A stretch of DNA of 16,278 nucleotides from an uncultured Rubrivivax sp. (lineage in GTDB: Bacteria > Pseudomonadota > Gammaproteobacteria > Burkholderiales > Burkholderiaceae_C): the NCBI GenBank assembly GCA_937967345.1, contig CALBTN010000115.1, forward strand, positions 1 to 16,278, written 5' to 3'. Made by a program: the position numbers and the translations under genes. Below are positions 14,606-16,278 of the stretch, one piece after another; position 1 is the stretch's first letter; each line of letters opens with the position of its first letter. Under the pieces are notes generated by a model, which searched no databases, was not told where the DNA came from, and was given only the letters and a program-made list of their open reading frames with translations.

Positions 14606-15331
14606 ATGCGCGCGAACGACACACTCGCCTTGGACTACGCCGAACAGCAACGCCACCCGGGCAGGCACCTGGCCGGCCTGGCGGTGGTGGTGGCGCTGCA
14701 CGTGGCACTGGGTGCATTGCTGGTGTGGGGGCTGTCACGCCGGGTCGTGGAGGTCGTGAATTCGCCGGTCGAGGCGACGATCATCGAGGAGGCCAAGCCG
14801 CCCCCGCCGCCGCCACCGCCGCGGCTGCCGCCCCCGCCGCCACGCACCGCACCGCCGCCACCGGCCTTCGTGCCGCCGCCCGAGGTGCAGGTCGCGCCGC
14901 CGCCGACACCGGCCCCGGTGATCACCACGACCCCGGTCGCGCCACCGCCGTCGCCGCCGGTGCGCATCGAGCCGGCCGCGCCCGCGGTGGTGGCGCCGCC
15001 CGCGCCGCCGGTCCCCGCGGCACCGCCGGCAGCACCGGTGCGCACCGCACCCAGGCTGAACTTCAACGCCTGCGCCAAGCCCGAGTACACGCCCGCGACC
15101 CGGCGCGCCGACGCGCAAGGCTCGGTGATCGTGCTCTATACGATGGACACCAGCGGCCACATCAGCGAGGCCCGCATCGACAGGTCCAGCGGCCCCACGC
15201 GCGAACACAAGATGCTCGACCGCATGACGCTCGACGCGGTCAAGGCCTGCAAGGGCGTGCCTGGCACGGTCGACGGCAAACCCGAGAAACTTACCGGGCG
15301 CATCGAGTACGTCTGGAAGCTGACCGATTGA
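14606..15331 (+). CDS. tonB: Energy transducer TonB
   Basis: Links the inner-membrane proton motor ExbB/ExbD to outer-membrane TonB-dependent receptors for siderophores, heme or other large substrates. 241 residues: a short cytoplasmic N-terminus, one transmembrane anchor (22-43), a long Pro-rich periplasmic spacer (64-147, with an uninterrupted run of eight prolines) and a C-terminal TonB domain (about 154-241) with GSVIVLYTMDTSGHISEARI (172-191) and EYVWKLT at the end. The domain has Cys156 and Cys215, which could form a disulfide. The ATG at 14606 places the anchor normally; 14555 would add a Pro/Arg-rich tail. No Shine-Dalgarno is evident. First gene of tonB-exbB-exbD; the stop lies in a short repeat shared with the exbB start. 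Confidence 0.92.
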   Translation: MRANDTLALDYAEQQRHPGRHLAGLAVVVALHVALGALLVWGLSRRVVEVVNSPVEATIIEEAKPPPPPPPPRLPPPPPRTAPPPPAFVPPPEVQVAPPPTPAPVITTTPVAPPPSPPVRIEPAAPAVVAPPAPPVPAAPPAAPVRTAPRLNFNACAKPEYTPATRRADAQGSVIVLYTMDTSGHISEARIDRSSGPTREHKMLDRMTLDAVKACKGVPGTVDGKPEKLTGRIEYVWKLTD

Positions 15332-15361
15332 AACCTGATTGAAATCTGGATGAAACCTGCA
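15327..15361. repeat. Short tandem repeat linking the tonB stop and exbB start
   Basis: Three imperfect units: attgaaacctg (15327), attgaaatctgg (15338) and atgaaacctgca (15350). The first contains the TGA stop of tonB (15329-15331). The third, which has lost one T, forms the ATG start of exbB (15350). Confidence 0.75.
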
Positions 15362-16177
15362 CAACCCATGTCCGTTGCCGAAGCCATCCCAGCGGCGCGA
15401 TCCGCCCGACACGCGCGGCGCGCCTGCGGCGCCGTGCTGCTGCTGTCGATCGGGCTGCCGGCGCGCGCGCTGGCGCAGGCCGCAGCCGACGCCGGCGCGG
15501 TGCTGCACACCGAGGTCGTCGCCAACCCCTACGGCCTGGCCGCGCTGTGGGCGCAAGGCGACTGGGTGTCCCGCGCCACGCTGCTGGTGATGGTGATCAT
15601 GAGCATCGGCAGCTGGTACATCATCGTCACCAAGGTGTTCGAGCAGCGCCGGCTGATGACCAGCGCCGAGGCCGCGGCCAGGAGCTTCTGGAGCGCCGGC
15701 TCGGTCAACGACGGCATCGCCACGCTCGATCCAGGCAGTGCCTTTCGCTTCATGGCCGAAAGCGGTGTCAAGGCCAGCGAACACCACGAAGGCACGCTGG
15801 TCGAGCAGATCGACAAGCACACCTGGATCTCGATGAGCGTGCAGCGCGCCGTCGACAACATCCACAGCCGCTTGCAGGACGGCCTGGCCTTCCTGGCCAC
15901 CGTGGGCTCGACCGCGCCCTTCGTCGGCCTGTTCGGCACGGTGTGGGGCATCTACCACGCGCTCACCGCAATCGGCATCAGCGGCCAGGCCAGCATCGAC
16001 AAGGTGGCCGGCCCGGTGGGCGAGGCGCTGATCATGACCGCCTTCGGCCTGGCGGTCGCGGTGCCGGCGGTGATGGGCTACAACTGGCTGATCCGGCGCA
16101 ACAAGCTGGCGATGGAGCGGGTGCGCGCGTTCGGCGGCGACCTGCACAACGTGTTGCTGGCGGGCAAGCGAAACTGA
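15350..16177 (+). CDS. exbB: Biopolymer transport protein ExbB (MotA/TolQ/ExbB family)
   Basis: Inner-membrane proton-channel subunit of the TonB motor. 275 residues, with an N-terminal hydrophobic segment (26-43) ending in ALAQ that looks like a cleavable signal peptide, as in long-type ExbB proteins. Three transmembrane helices follow, at about 76-97, 184-206 and 226-248. The family signature TVGSTAPFVGLFGTVWGIYHAL (184-205) and the channel-lining GPVGEALIMTAFGLAVAVPA (221-240) are both clear. The start could be 15350 or 15368; neither has a good ribosome site, and 15350 is favoured because it lies closer to tonB. exbD follows after 36 bp. Confidence 0.93.
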   Translation: MKPAQPMSVAEAIPAARSARHARRACGAVLLLSIGLPARALAQAAADAGAVLHTEVVANPYGLAALWAQGDWVSRATLLVMVIMSIGSWYIIVTKVFEQRRLMTSAEAAARSFWSAGSVNDGIATLDPGSAFRFMAESGVKASEHHEGTLVEQIDKHTWISMSVQRAVDNIHSRLQDGLAFLATVGSTAPFVGLFGTVWGIYHALTAIGISGQASIDKVAGPVGEALIMTAFGLAVAVPAVMGYNWLIRRNKLAMERVRAFGGDLHNVLLAGKRN

Positions 16178-16213
16178 CGGCCCGCGCCCACCGGCACGAA
16201 GGAACACACCCCG

Positions 16214-16278
16214 ATGGCGCTGCAGCGGGCCCCGGCCGAGGCCGATGGCGACGACGAGATGAACGCCACCATCAACAC
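16214..16278 (+). CDS. exbD: ExbD, N-terminal fragment (cut by window end)
   Basis: Only the first 21 codons are visible. The sequence ends in DDEMNATIN, matching the cytoplasmic N-terminus just before the first helix of ExbD/TolR proteins (E-x-N-x-T-P-L-V-D-V). AAGGAA lies about ten bases upstream of the ATG at 16214. Position directly after exbB supports the call. Confidence 0.85.
   Translation, partial: MALQRAPAEADGDDEMNATIN

Overview
The window is about 70% GC, and its genes use G or C at almost every third codon position. The gene families (ACAD10/11-type acyl-CoA dehydrogenase, YeeE/YedE pair, NMO plus DUF1015, TonB-ExbB-ExbD with a proline-rich TonB, short-type CysE) fit a betaproteobacterium of the order Burkholderiales, perhaps near Leptothrix/Rubrivivax/Methylibium. 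That placement is an inference from composition and gene content. It looks like chromosome: mostly housekeeping and catabolic genes, with one disturbed accessory stretch at about 5.55-8.49 kb.

Layout: 1-814 (-) 5' part of an acyl-CoA dehydrogenase; 969-1958 (+) urea transporter; 2095-2862 (+) and 3032-3835 (-) two convergent short-chain dehydrogenases; 4005-4784 (-) serine acetyltransferase cysE, divergent from 4887-5552 (+) a Gly/Trp-rich lipoprotein. From 5553 to 6459 there is no intact gene: a decayed IS5-type transposase containing a 10-bp minisatellite, a 159-bp palindromic MITE-like element flanked by a TCA repeat, and a 36-bp repeat. Then on the minus strand come a TIR-domain membrane protein (6460-7368), a small twin-arginine-exported protein (7392-7829) and a frameshifted relic (about 7925-8480). 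8488-9455 (-) is a two-gene YeeE/YedE sulfur-transport pair, 9561-10112 (-) a periplasmic glutathione peroxidase, 10325-11302 (+) a nitronate monooxygenase, 11366-12706 (+) a DUF1015 protein, 12834-13640 (-) a third SDR, 13700-14461 (+) a Sir2 deacetylase, and 14606-16278 (+) tonB-exbB-exbD, the last cut by the window edge.

The best candidate for an undescribed system is the TIR pair. The C-terminal periplasmic domain of the TIR/transmembrane protein and the whole mature part of the exported protein encoded just before it share one fold signature (DPxxF[KR]L ... P[ND]Sxx[ED][YF][ED]LSF). This suggests a cytoplasmic TIR effector whose outer domain resembles, and may sense or bind, its co-encoded exported partner. 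It lies next to mobile-element debris, as defence genes often do. The function is inferred.

A second theme is tandem repeats that contain stop codons. The stop codons of the peroxidase, the sirtuin and tonB each lie inside a short tandem array, and the tonB array also supplies the exbB start codon.
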